64,000 nucleotides of DNA, taken from assembly GCF_032460525.1 (NCBI RefSeq), contig NZ_CP135963.1:4464001-4528000 (forward strand), written 5' to 3'. This stretch comes from Geodermatophilus sp. DSM 44513 (GTDB lineage Bacteria; Actinomycetota; Actinomycetes; Mycobacteriales; Geodermatophilaceae). The translations under genes were made by a program, and so were the position numbers. Below are positions 17,619-25,984 of the stretch, in pieces (position 1 is the first letter of the stretch; the number at the start of each line of letters is the position of its first letter). Under the pieces are notes generated by a model. It was not told the DNA's origin. It ran no database searches and saw nothing but the letters and a program-made list of their open reading frames with translations.

Positions 17619-17662
17619 CCGTCTGGACCCGTCTACCGGCACCGCTAGAGACCGGCAGACGG
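17619..17662 (+). terminator. hairpin after the amidase gene
   Basis: CCGTCTG at 17619-17625 pairs with CAGACGG at 17656-17662, with an inner CCGG/CCGG pairing, two bases after the stop codon. Confidence 0.55.
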
Positions 17663-17693
17663 ACCTCGACGGCCTGTCCGGGCTCACCTCCAC

Positions 17694-17760
17694 GGGTCCT
17701 GGCTCACGTCCGACAGTGAGCCAGGACCCGCGGGGATCAGCTGACCTGATCATCGACCGG
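17694..17760 (-). repeat. dispersed palindromic repeat, copy 1
   Basis: The element holds a 14-bp hairpin (arms 17694-17707 and 17716-17729, centred on CTGGCTCAC/GTGAGCCAG) followed by GATCAGCTGACCTGATCATCG. A near-identical copy in the other orientation lies at 31591-31657. It sits directly after the GDH stop codon and may also serve as its terminator. Confidence 0.9.
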
Positions 17761-17761
17761 C

Positions 17762-20700
17762 TCAGGTCCGCCGGCGCAGGCCGCGCAGGGTGCGGACGGC
17801 GACCAGCAGCTCGGCCAGCTCCTGCCGGTCCCCGGCGGTGATGTCGGCCAGCTGGGCGGCCGCCCGCTGCTGCGCGCCGTCCCAGTCGGACACCCAGCGC
17901 TCGACGAGCTCTCCGGCGTCGTCGGCGTCGCGGGTCCGGCCGGCCAGCACCTCCGCGGTCAGCTCGGCCTGCTCGGCGGCGAGGTCGTCGCGCAGCGAGG
18001 CGCGGGCCATCGACGGCCAGCGGCGGTCGCGCGGCAGTGCGACGACCAGCTCGCGCAGCGGGACGAGGGCCAGCCGCTCGGCCACGGCCTGGTGCACCCG
18101 GCCGGCCAGCTCGATGGGCGCGCCGGTGCGCTCGGCGACGACGGAGAGGTCCAGGGCGGCGGCCAGCAGGGGCGCCGCGGCCACCTCGGCGGCCAGCGCC
18201 GCGGGCACCCCGGCCGCCTCGAGGCGGGCGGTGCGGGCGGCGTGCGCCTCGGCCTCGGCGCCGAGCAGCCACGACGCCAGCCCGGCCCGGACCGCGGCCA
18301 CCGGCGCGGCGAACCGGTCCGTCACGGTCGCCAGCGGGGCCGCGTCCTCGGCCGTCAGCTTGGGCAGCCGCAGCAGCCAGCGGGCGGCCCGCTCGGCCAG
18401 CCGGGTGGCCTCGGTGCGCAGCTCGACCTGGGTGGCCGCGGGTACCCGGTTGTCCATCGGGCGGACGGCGTCCCACAGCCGGTCGACGTCGAACACCGCC
18501 CGGGCCGCCGCGTGCGCGCGCACCACCCCGGCCAGGGGCACCCCGGTCTCCTCGGCCAGCCGGAACAGCCCGGTCACCCCGGCCAGGTTGACCGCCCGGT
18601 TGGTCAGCGCGGTCGCGATGATCTCCCGCCGCAGCGGGTGCCCGGTGACCGCGGCGGGGAACCGGTCGCGCAGCGCCGTCGGGAAGTAGCCGACCAGCAG
18701 CTCCCCGGTCGCCGGGTCGTCGGGCAGCCCGGAGGCGAGGACGGCGTCGCCGGTCTCCAGCTTGGCGTAGGCCAGCAGCACGCACAGCTCGGGGCCGGTC
18801 AGCGCCTGCCCGTCGCGCCGCCGTTCGGCGAGCCGGCGGTCGTCGGGGAGGAACTCGACGCTGCGCGTCAGCCGACCGGAGCGCTCCAGGGCCCGCAGGA
18901 AGCGGGCGTGGGCGTCCAGCAGGCTGCGCGCGGAGGCGGTCTCGACCGCCAGGGCCGCGTTCTGCGCGTGGTTGTCGGTCAGGACGGCGGCGGCGACCTC
19001 GTCGGTCATCTCCTCGAGCAGCGCCGCCCGCCCCTCGGCGTCCAGCTCGCCGGCCTCGACCACCCGGCCCAGGGCGATCTTGATGTTGACCTCGTGGTCG
19101 GAGGTGTCCACGCCGGCGGAGTTGTCGACGGCGTCGTTGTTGAGCTTGCCTCCGGCCAGCGCGTACTCGACCCGGCCGCGCTGGGTCAGGCCGAGGTTGC
19201 CGCCCTCCCCCACCACACGCACCCGCAGGTCGCGGCCGTCGACCCGGACGGCGTCGTTCGCCTTGTCCCCCACGTCGAGGGCGCTCTCGGTCGAGGCCTT
19301 GACGTAGGTGCCGATGCCGCCGTTGAACAGCAGGTCCACCGGCGCCAGCAGGGCGGCGCGGATCAGCTCGACCGGCGACAGCGTTTCGACGTCGTCGGCC
19401 AGGCCGAGGGCCGTCCGCACCGGCTCGCTGACCGGGATCGACTTGGCCGTCCGCGGCCACACCCCGCCGCCGGCGCTGATCAGCGTGGGGTCGTAGTCCG
19501 CCCACGAGGAGCGGGGCAGGTCGAACAGCCGGCGCCGCTCGGCGGACGAGGTCGCGGCGTCCGGGGTGGGGTCGACGAAGACGTGCCGGTGGTCGAAGGC
19601 GGCCACCAGCCGGATGTGCTCGGACAGCAGCATCCCGTTGCCGAACACGTCGCCGGACATGTCGCCGATGCCGACGACGGTGAAGTCCTGCGACTGGACG
19701 TCGAGGTCGAGCTCGCGGAAGTGCCGGGTCACCGACTCCCACGCGCCACGGGCGGTGATCCCCATGGCCTTGTGGTCGTAGCCGACCGAGCCGCCGGAGG
19801 CGAACGCGTCGCCCAGCCAGAAGCCGCGCTCCAGCGCGACGGCGTTGGCCAGGTCGGAGAAGGTCGCCGTCCCCTTGTCCGCGGCGACGACGAGGTAGGC
19901 ATCGTCGCCGTCGTGCCGCACGACGCGGTCCGGCGGGACGACGCGGCCGTCCCGCAGGTCGTCGGTCAGCGACAGCAGCGCGCCGATGAACAGCCGGTAG
20001 CAGGCCTGCCCCTCGGCCAGCCAGGCGTCCCGGCCGGCGCTGTCCGGGGGTGGCCGGCGGACGACGAAGCCGCCCTTGGCGCCGGTGGGGACGATGACGG
20101 TGTTCTTGACCATCTGCGCCTTGACCAGGCCCAGCACCTCGGTGCGCAGGTCCTCGTGCCGGTCGGACCAGCGCAGCCCGCCGCGGGCGACCGCGCCGAA
20201 GCGCAGGTGCACGCCGGTGACCCGCGGCGAACTGACCCACACCTCCCGGGCCGGGCGCGGCTCGGGCACGTCGGGCACCTGCGCCGGGTGCAGCTTGAGC
20301 GCCAGCGGGGTGGGCGCGGTCGGCGACATGGCGTAGTACGTCGTGCGCACCGTGGCCTGGACCGCGGCGAGCATCGCGGTGAGCACCCGGTCGGCGTCGA
20401 GGGACTCCACGCGGCCGATCGCCTCGCGCAGCGAGGTGACCAGCTCGTCGGTGCGCGCCGCCCGCCCGCCGTCGCGACCGGGTGAGAAGCGGGTCTCGAA
20501 CAGTGCCACCAGGCGGGCGACGACGTCCGGGTGCGCGGCCAGCGTGGTCTCCACGTAGCCCTGCCCGAACGGCAGCCCGGCCTGGCGCAGCCACTGCACG
20601 TAGGCCCGCACCACGGCGACCTGCCGCCAGTTCAGCCCGGCCAGCAGCACCAGCGCGCCCAGGCCGTCGTCCTCGGCGTCGCCGCGCCACACCGCCGACA

Positions 20701-22714
20701 GGGCCTCGGTGAACCGCTCGGGCAGCGAGCCCGGGAACGGCAGCTCACCGGACGGCGCGGTGAGCCCGAAGTCGTAGACCCAGGCCAGCGGGGCGCCGAT
20801 CCGGTCGATCTCGTAGGGGCGCTCGTCGACCACGTCGACACCCAGGTGCTGCAGCACCGGCAGCACGTCGGACAGCAGCAGCCGCTCCCCCACCCGGTAG
20901 ACGACCAGCCGGGGCTCGGCGGCCGAGGGACCGCGGCGCAGCAGCAGGCCCAGCTCGCCCTCGGCCAGCCCGTCGAGCCGCTCGAGGTCCTCGACGGCGG
21001 TGGTCGCGGGGAAGTCGTCCTGGTAGGCGCCGGGGAAGGCGTCCGCGACGCGGGCCAGGCGGCGCTCGGCGTCCGCGCCGTACCGGGCGGTGAGCGCGTC
21101 GGCCAGCTCGTCGGTCCAGCTGCGGACGACGGCGGCGAGTGCCTCCTGCAGTGCGGGCACGTCGACGGCGGGCAGCGTCGCCGGCCCGCCGCGCGCCACC
21201 GGCGGGCGGACGACGAAGTGCAGCCGGGCCAGCACCGACTCGGTGACCCGGGCGGTGTACTCGATGCTGGAGCCGCCCAGCCGCTCGAGCAGCAGCTGCT
21301 GCACGCGGGTCCGGACCGCCGTGGTGTACCGGTCCCGGGGCAGGTAGACGATCGCCGACCAGAACCGGCCGCCGGCGTCCTGCCGCAGGAACAGCCGGGT
21401 CTGCCGGCGCTCCTGCAGCTGCAGCACGGCCAGCGCGACCGGCAGCAGCTCGTCGGTGCCCACCTGGAACAGCTCGTCGCGCGGGTAGGTCTCCAGGACC
21501 TCCAGCAGCTCCTTGCCGGTGTGGCTGTCGGCCGGGACGCCGGAGCCGGTCAGCACCTCGGCCACCCGGCGGCGCACCAGCGGCACCTCGCGGACGGGGT
21601 GCGCGGCGGCGGCGGACGGGAACAGCCCGACCAGGCGGTGCTGCCGCGCCGGCCCGCCGTCCCCGGCCGGCAGGGTGACCGTCACCAGGTCCAGCCAGGT
21701 GCGGCGGTGCACGGTGGACCGGGCGTCGGCCTCGGTCACGGTGAGCAGTCGCGTGCCGGGGACCGCCTCGGGGGCGGTCGCCACGTCGGCGTCGCCGCGC
21801 AGCACGCCGAGGCCGCTGCCGGCCACCGGAGCGGCGGTCACCCGGCCCCGGGAGCGCACCAGGTCGACGTCGCGGGCACCGAGGAACACGAAGTTGCCGT
21901 CGGCGAGCCAGCGCAGCAGCTCCGCGGCCTCGGCCGGGTCGTCGGCCGGGTCCTCGGGCGGCGACGGGGCCTCCGTGGCGCCGTCGGCCCGGTCCAGCCG
22001 GTCGGCCAGCTCCAGGGCGCGGGCGCGCATCCGCGCGGTGTCCTCGTGCACGGCGCGGACGTCGGCCAGCACGGTGCGCAGCCCCGCGACCAGGTCACCG
22101 GCCGCCTCCGCGTCCAGCGGCCCGTCGAGCAGGACGGCCATCCAGGACTCGGCGAGCGCGTCGGCGCCGCAGGTCGCCGGGTCGGCGCTGTCGCAGAAGG
22201 CGCGGATGCGGCCGGTGACGTCGCGGCGGACCACCAGGACCGGGTGGACGACGTGCTCGAGGCCGAAGCCCTGGCGCACCACCTCGGCGGTGACGGAGTC
22301 GACGAGGAAGGGCATGTCGTCGGTGACCACCAGCACCAGCGCGCGCGGTGCGCCGCCGTCGGCACCCGGCAGCTCCTGGACGTCGACCGTGGCCGACCCC
22401 TCGGGCCGGACCTCGGCCAGCCGCAGGTGGCGCAGGGCGAGCGCGGCGAGGTCGGCCGGGTCGTGGCCCTGCACCTCCGCGGCCGGCTCGCTCCAGTAGT
22501 AGCGGCGCAGCAGCGCCGCGACGTCGTCGGTGCCGCACCCGGCCGGCAGCCCCGGGCCGCCGGCGAGGGCGTCGGCGGCGGCGCGCTCGAGCAGGCGTCG
22601 CTTCTCGTCACGGGCCGCCTCGAGGGCGGCGAGCTCGGTCGCGGCGGCGGGGGTGCCGTCCTCCGCGGGGGCCGGTACCGGGATCGCCGGGACCGTGCCG
22701 GTGGTACGGGCCAT
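17762..22714 (-). CDS. gdhB: NAD-specific glutamate dehydrogenase, large form (1650 aa)
   Basis: This is the 180-kDa (L-180) class of NAD-glutamate dehydrogenase, which deaminates glutamate to 2-oxoglutarate and is kept mostly for glutamate catabolism. The long N-terminal ACT-like regulatory half includes DDMPFLVDSVTAEVVRQGFGLEHVVHPVL. The catalytic core includes RFGAVARGGLRWSDRHEDLRTEVLGLVKAQMVKNTVIVPTGAKGGFV, DMSGDVFGNGML and GGIGTYVKASTES. The C-terminal helical part is also intact. Full length matches the family (about 1600). ATG 22714 lies eight bases after a TAGCGT box and has no Shine-Dalgarno sequence. It is monocistronic. Confidence 0.95.
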   Translation of the reverse strand: MARTTGTVPAIPVPAPAEDGTPAAATELAALEAARDEKRRLLERAAADALAGGPGLPAGCGTDDVAALLRRYYWSEPAAEVQGHDPADLAALALRHLRLAEVRPEGSATVDVQELPGADGGAPRALVLVVTDDMPFLVDSVTAEVVRQGFGLEHVVHPVLVVRRDVTGRIRAFCDSADPATCGADALAESWMAVLLDGPLDAEAAGDLVAGLRTVLADVRAVHEDTARMRARALELADRLDRADGATEAPSPPEDPADDPAEAAELLRWLADGNFVFLGARDVDLVRSRGRVTAAPVAGSGLGVLRGDADVATAPEAVPGTRLLTVTEADARSTVHRRTWLDLVTVTLPAGDGGPARQHRLVGLFPSAAAAHPVREVPLVRRRVAEVLTGSGVPADSHTGKELLEVLETYPRDELFQVGTDELLPVALAVLQLQERRQTRLFLRQDAGGRFWSAIVYLPRDRYTTAVRTRVQQLLLERLGGSSIEYTARVTESVLARLHFVVRPPVARGGPATLPAVDVPALQEALAAVVRSWTDELADALTARYGADAERRLARVADAFPGAYQDDFPATTAVEDLERLDGLAEGELGLLLRRGPSAAEPRLVVYRVGERLLLSDVLPVLQHLGVDVVDERPYEIDRIGAPLAWVYDFGLTAPSGELPFPGSLPERFTEALSAVWRGDAEDDGLGALVLLAGLNWRQVAVVRAYVQWLRQAGLPFGQGYVETTLAAHPDVVARLVALFETRFSPGRDGGRAARTDELVTSLREAIGRVESLDADRVLTAMLAAVQATVRTTYYAMSPTAPTPLALKLHPAQVPDVPEPRPAREVWVSSPRVTGVHLRFGAVARGGLRWSDRHEDLRTEVLGLVKAQMVKNTVIVPTGAKGGFVVRRPPPDSAGRDAWLAEGQACYRLFIGALLSLTDDLRDGRVVPPDRVVRHDGDDAYLVVAADKGTATFSDLANAVALERGFWLGDAFASGGSVGYDHKAMGITARGAWESVTRHFRELDLDVQSQDFTVVGIGDMSGDVFGNGMLLSEHIRLVAAFDHRHVFVDPTPDAATSSAERRRLFDLPRSSWADYDPTLISAGGGVWPRTAKSIPVSEPVRTALGLADDVETLSPVELIRAALLAPVDLLFNGGIGTYVKASTESALDVGDKANDAVRVDGRDLRVRVVGEGGNLGLTQRGRVEYALAGGKLNNDAVDNSAGVDTSDHEVNIKIALGRVVEAGELDAEGRAALLEEMTDEVAAAVLTDNHAQNAALAVETASARSLLDAHARFLRALERSGRLTRSVEFLPDDRRLAERRRDGQALTGPELCVLLAYAKLETGDAVLASGLPDDPATGELLVGYFPTALRDRFPAAVTGHPLRREIIATALTNRAVNLAGVTGLFRLAEETGVPLAGVVRAHAAARAVFDVDRLWDAVRPMDNRVPAATQVELRTEATRLAERAARWLLRLPKLTAEDAAPLATVTDRFAAPVAAVRAGLASWLLGAEAEAHAARTARLEAAGVPAALAAEVAAAPLLAAALDLSVVAERTGAPIELAGRVHQAVAERLALVPLRELVVALPRDRRWPSMARASLRDDLAAEQAELTAEVLAGRTRDADDAGELVERWVSDWDGAQQRAAAQLADITAGDRQELAELLVAVRTLRGLRRRT

Positions 22715-22722
22715 GACGCCCG

Positions 22723-22728
22723 ACGCTA
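22723..22728 (-). promoter_or_regulatory. -10 hexamer TAGCGT of the GDH gene
   Basis: On the minus strand GATAGCGT ends eight bases before ATG 22714, consistent with a leaderless message. Confidence 0.45.
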
Positions 22729-22768
22729 TCCCCGACGGGGCTCCCGAGTCACCGCGACGCGGCGTGGT

Positions 22769-23137
22769 TCAGCGCCGTTCGGTCAGCTGGTCGACGATCC
22801 AGCCGCCGACCGCCAGCAGCAGCCCCCCGAGGACCGCAGCGCCCACGCCGTCGACCTGCAGCCGGTCGCTGAGGACGGCGGTGGTGCCGAGCAGCGCGGC
22901 GTTGACCACGAGCAGGAACAGCCCGAGGGTGACCAGCACGAACGGCAGCGACAGCAGCCGCAGCACCGGCCCGACGACCGCGTTGACCAAGGCGAACAGC
23001 AACGAGATCCACAACCAGGTGCCGGGCTCCCCGAGCGGGCCCTGCGGGTTGGGCAGCACGGTGATGCCGCCGACCACCTGGGTGACGCCCCAGAAGACGG
23101 CGGCCATCAGGACGACCTTGGCGAGGAACCGGAACAC
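22769..23137 (-). CDS. phage-holin-4-like small membrane protein (122 aa)
   Basis: Four hydrophobic segments make up nearly the whole protein: AKVVLMAAVFWGVTQVVGGI, WLWISLLFALVNAVVGPVLRLL, PFVLVTLGLFLLVVNAALLGTTAV and AAVLGGLLLAVGGWIVDQL. The NAVVGPVLRLLSLPFVLVTLGLFLLVVNA block is the signature of the Phage_holin_4_2 / YvlD family, whose members are chromosomal, not phage genes, and of unclear function. GTG 23137 follows a TAGCGT box by six bases. Confidence 0.85.
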   Translation of the reverse strand: MFRFLAKVVLMAAVFWGVTQVVGGITVLPNPQGPLGEPGTWLWISLLFALVNAVVGPVLRLLSLPFVLVTLGLFLLVVNAALLGTTAVLSDRLQVDGVGAAVLGGLLLAVGGWIVDQLTERR

Positions 23138-23143
23138 GCGCCC

Positions 23144-23149
23144 ACGCTA
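23144..23149 (-). promoter_or_regulatory. -10 hexamer TAGCGT of the holin-like gene
   Basis: TAGCGT on the minus strand, six bases before GTG 23137. The same hexamer precedes the neighbouring GDH gene. Confidence 0.4.
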
Positions 23150-23253
23150 ACCGCACCCCCTCCACCGTGATCATCGGCGAGCGGCGGGCCCGGTCGGCGT
23201 GTCGGGCCGCCACCCGCCGATGGTCACGGCGGGGGTCGACCGGGTGCGGGGGA

Positions 23254-23976
23254 TCAGGTCACGGGCAGCGCGTCCCACACCAGGTACGCCCCGAGCAGGA
23301 ACAGCACCCAGGCGACCGTCTCCCCCGTGCCGCGGGACAGCAGCCGCTCGACCCGGGCGAGCAGCGGGGCGATCCGCTCGTGCAGCGCCACGCGCAGGGC
23401 GAGCAGCACCAGCGCGGGCAGGACCATCAGCAGGCAGTAGCCGGCCAGCACGGCGACCATCGGCACGGTGTCCAGCCCGGAGGTCACCAGCAGGGCGATC
23501 GCGGCGAGGTAGGGGACCATCGAGGCGGCCTCGACCCCCACGGCGGTGACCGCCAGGGCCACGACCGCTCCGCCACCGCCGGCCTCGTCCCCGCGGACCC
23601 GGTCGCGCCAGCGGGCCAGCCGGCCGGGGCCGCGCGCCGCGCGGGCCGCCCGGCGCCGCTCCTTGCCGGCCGTCGTCCACGGTTCCACGGTCAACCCGAG
23701 CACCACCAGCACGCCCCCGACCACCAGCTGGACGACCCGTCCGGCCGTGCTGTCCAGGGCCGCGGCGACCGGGCCGGCCAGCTCGGCCGCCCCGAGCAGG
23801 AGCAGCACGCCGATGAGCAGGTAGCACGCGGCGACCGCGCCGAGGAAGGTCAGGATGCGGCCGACGCGCACCCGGCCGGGTGCGGCCATCAGCCACACCG
23901 GGAGCACCAGCGTGCCGATGCTCGTGCTGTCCACGAGCGCCAGCCCGGCCAGGGACAGCAGCACCGCGACGTCCAC
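23254..23976 (-). CDS. GAP / Sap family multi-spanning membrane protein (240 aa)
   Basis: About six membrane segments: MDVAVLLSLAGLALVDSTSIGTLVLPVWLMA, ILTFLGAVAACYLLIGVLLLLG, VVQLVVGGVLVVLGL, a charged loop at about 100-130 (KERRRAARAARGPGRLARWRDRVR), then three more. The family includes the mycobacterial GAP and sulfolipid-1-addressing proteins, linked to export of glycolipids and lipids; the cargo here is unknown. It is divergent from a TetR regulator, and the 69 bp between them carries two matching operators, so it is almost certainly the regulated target. Confidence 0.82.
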   Translation of the reverse strand: MDVAVLLSLAGLALVDSTSIGTLVLPVWLMAAPGRVRVGRILTFLGAVAACYLLIGVLLLLGAAELAGPVAAALDSTAGRVVQLVVGGVLVVLGLTVEPWTTAGKERRRAARAARGPGRLARWRDRVRGDEAGGGGAVVALAVTAVGVEAASMVPYLAAIALLVTSGLDTVPMVAVLAGYCLLMVLPALVLLALRVALHERIAPLLARVERLLSRGTGETVAWVLFLLGAYLVWDALPVT

Positions 23977-23991
23977 CGGCCCTCCGTCCTT

Positions 23992-24036
23992 GGCAGCACG
24001 ACCGTGCTGCCAACGGACAGTAGCACAGTCGTGCTA
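23992..24036. promoter_or_regulatory. two TetR operators with the core AGCAC-N4-GTGCT
   Basis: GGCAGCAC-GACC-GTGCTGCC at 23992-24011 and TAGCAC-AGTC-GTGCTA at 24021-24036 share the inner AGCAC-N4-GTGCT. Their centres are 27 bp apart, and both lie between the divergent starts at 23976 and 24046. The second overlaps the likely tetR -10 (TATCAA at 24035-24040), so binding there should block the tetR gene itself. Confidence 0.88.
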
Positions 24037-24045
24037 TCAAGAGCC

Positions 24046-24645
24046 GTGCCCCGCATCGTCGACGCCGAGCAGCGCCGGCGGGAGCTGACCGAGGCGGTGT
24101 GGCGGGTCATCCGGCGCGACGGCGTCGCGGCCGCCTCGGTGCGGGCCGTCGCCCGGGAGGCGGGTACCTCCATGGGCGCGCTGCGGCACTGGTTCGCCAC
24201 CCAGGACGAGCTGCTGCACTTCGCCATGACGCTGGTGGTCCAGCGCGCGCGGGCGCGGGCCGTGGTGGCCGACGCGGCCGGCGGCACCCTGGTCGACCGG
24301 CTGCTGCGGGTGCTGGAGGAGACCCTGCCGCTGGACGACGACCGGCGGGCCGAGGCCGAGGTGTGGCTGGCCCTCACCGCGCGGGCGCTGGTCGACCCCG
24401 CCCTCGCCGAGCTCCGCGACCGGTCGGCCGACGAGCTGCACGGGTTCTGCACCGAGGCGGTGCGGGTCCTGGTCGCGGAGGGGGTCGCGCCCGCGGGCCT
24501 GGACGTCGAGCTGGAGGGCGAGCGGCTGTACGCCGTCGTGGACGGGCTCGCGGTGCACGCGCTGACCCGCCCGTCGGTGCTGCCGCCGGACCGGGCGCGG
24601 GCGGTGCTGGCCGCGCACCTGGCCGCGCTGGGCGACCGGTCCTAG
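24046..24645 (+). CDS. TetR-family transcriptional regulator (199 aa)
   Basis: The N-terminal helix-turn-helix spans residues 8-55: RRRELTEAVWRVIRRDGVAAASVRAVAREAGTSMGALRHWFATQDELLHFA. The ligand domain that follows has a BetI-like C-terminal end (VWLALTARALVDPALAELRDRSADELHGFC). Two copies of one palindromic operator in the divergent region support repression of itself and of the GAP-family membrane protein. GTG 24046 follows the -10 region by about five bases with no Shine-Dalgarno sequence. The inducer is unknown; a lipid or cationic compound would fit the target. Confidence 0.92.
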   Translation: MPRIVDAEQRRRELTEAVWRVIRRDGVAAASVRAVAREAGTSMGALRHWFATQDELLHFAMTLVVQRARARAVVADAAGGTLVDRLLRVLEETLPLDDDRRAEAEVWLALTARALVDPALAELRDRSADELHGFCTEAVRVLVAEGVAPAGLDVELEGERLYAVVDGLAVHALTRPSVLPPDRARAVLAAHLAALGDRS

Positions 24646-24656
24646 GACGGTCTACC

Positions 24657-24682
24657 CCGGTCTACCGCGGGGGCTAGACCGG
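24657..24682 (+). terminator. hairpin after the tetR gene
   Basis: CCGGTCTA at 24657-24664 pairs with TAGACCGG at 24675-24682, 12 bases after the tetR stop. The right arm abuts the CATACG -10-like hexamer (24685-24690) of the next gene. Confidence 0.6.
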
Positions 24683-24699
24683 CCCATACGGTGCTCGAC

Positions 24700-25881
24700 G
24701 TGGACCCCGTCCGGAACCCCTACGCCCCCGGCGCCGGCCAGCGCCCGCCCGAGCTGGCCGGCCGGGACGCCGAGCTGGCCGCCTTCGACGTCGTGCTGGA
24801 GCGGATCGCCCGCGGCCGGCCCGAGCGCTCGCTGGTGCTCACCGGCCTGCGCGGGGTGGGCAAGACGGTGCTGCTCAACCAGCTGCGCTCGGCGGCGATC
24901 GGCCGCGGCTGGGGCACCGGCAAGCTGGAGGCCCGGCCGGAGCAGTCGCTGCGCCGGCCGGTCTCCTCGGCGCTGCACATGGCCCTGCGCGAGCTGCGGC
25001 ACCCCGACCAGGAGTCGATGGACGCCGTCCTCGGGGTGGTCAAGGCCTTCGCGCTCCGGCAGACGGCTGACGCGAAGCTGCGGGATCGGTGGCAGCCGGG
25101 CATCGACGTGCCGGCCACCGGCGGGCGGGCCGACTCCGGCGACATGGAGATCGACCTGGTGGAGCTGCTCAGCGACGCCGCCGGACTGGCCGCCGACGTC
25201 GGCCGCGGCCTGGCGCTGTTCATCGACGAGATGCAGGACGTGCCGGCCGACGACGTCTCGGCGATCTGCGCGGCCTGCCACGAGCTGTCCCAGCAGGGGG
25301 CGCCGCTGATCGTCGTCGGGGCGGGCCTGCCGCACCTGCCGGCGGTGCTGTCGGCGTCCAAGAGCTACTCCGAGCGGCTGTTCCGCTACCTGCGCATCGA
25401 CCGGCTGGACCGGCCCGCCGCGGACCGGGCGCTGCTCGCCCCGGCCGAGCGGGAGGACGTCACCTTCGAGCCCGAGGCGCTGGACGCCCTCTACGCGGCC
25501 GCCGACGGCTATCCGTACTTCGTGCAGGCCTACGGCAAGGTCACCTGGGACGTCGCTGCCACCTCCCCCGTCACCGCCGCCGACGTGCGGGTGGCCGCGC
25601 CGGTCGCCGAGGCCGAGCTGGCGGTGGGCTTCTTCGGCTCGCGCTACGACCGCGCCACCCCGGCCGAGCGGGAGTACATGCACGCCATGGCCGAGCTGGG
25701 CGGGCCGGGCGGCGCCGCGGTGGCGACGTCGGAGGTGGCGGCGTCACTGGGCCGCAAGCCGGCCTCGCTGTCCCCGGCGCGGGACTCGCTGATCAAGAAG
25801 GGGCTGGTGTACTCCGCCGAGCGCGGCCAGATCGCCTTCACCGTGCCGCACTTCGGCCGCTACCTGCTGCGCCACCCGTGA
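24700..25881 (+). CDS. AAA (Orc1-like) ATPase with C-terminal winged helix (393 aa)
   Basis: Starts MDPVRNPYAPGAGQRPPELAGRDAEL, then Walker A LTGLRGVGKTVLL, Walker B LALFIDEMQDVP, sensor-1 region APLIVVGAGLPHLP, and a lid with YPYFVQAYGKVTWD. The last ~90 residues (YMHAMAELGGPGG, VAASLGRKPASLSPARDSLIKKGLVYSAERGQIAFTVPHFGRYLL) form a winged-helix that could bind DNA. The fold matches AAA_16/Orc1-like ATPases common in actinobacteria, whose job is not established. GTG 24700 starts at the family-typical residue; GTG 24691 in frame is possible. Confidence 0.82.
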   Translation: MDPVRNPYAPGAGQRPPELAGRDAELAAFDVVLERIARGRPERSLVLTGLRGVGKTVLLNQLRSAAIGRGWGTGKLEARPEQSLRRPVSSALHMALRELRHPDQESMDAVLGVVKAFALRQTADAKLRDRWQPGIDVPATGGRADSGDMEIDLVELLSDAAGLAADVGRGLALFIDEMQDVPADDVSAICAACHELSQQGAPLIVVGAGLPHLPAVLSASKSYSERLFRYLRIDRLDRPAADRALLAPAEREDVTFEPEALDALYAAADGYPYFVQAYGKVTWDVAATSPVTAADVRVAAPVAEAELAVGFFGSRYDRATPAEREYMHAMAELGGPGGAAVATSEVAASLGRKPASLSPARDSLIKKGLVYSAERGQIAFTVPHFGRYLLRHP

Positions 25882-25901
25882 CGGCGGCCGGTCCCGCCCC
25901 G

Positions 25902-25965
25902 GCGAGATCGGCGATCTCGCACGTCCCGGGCGGCGCAACCCGGCGAGATCGCCGATCTCGCCGGG
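25902..25965. repeat. paired odd palindromes with the core GCGAGATCG
   Basis: GCGAGATCG-G-CGATCTCGC at 25902-25920 is followed by a larger related palindrome at 25939-25965, whose 13-bp arms flank one C. They lie between the ATPase stop and the hydrolase start and can form two successive hairpins, likely a terminator or REP element. Confidence 0.8.
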
Positions 25966-25984
25966 AACCGGCAGGGTGGGCACC

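Noticed and set aside
22769..23137. Prophage holin
   Set aside because: The family name is historical; there are no lysis or phage genes nearby and the protein matches the chromosomal YvlD-like group.
18092..23170. Long plus-strand frames opposite the glutamate dehydrogenase
   Set aside because: They are antisense to a complete, well-recognised 1650-residue enzyme and have no protein-like motifs.
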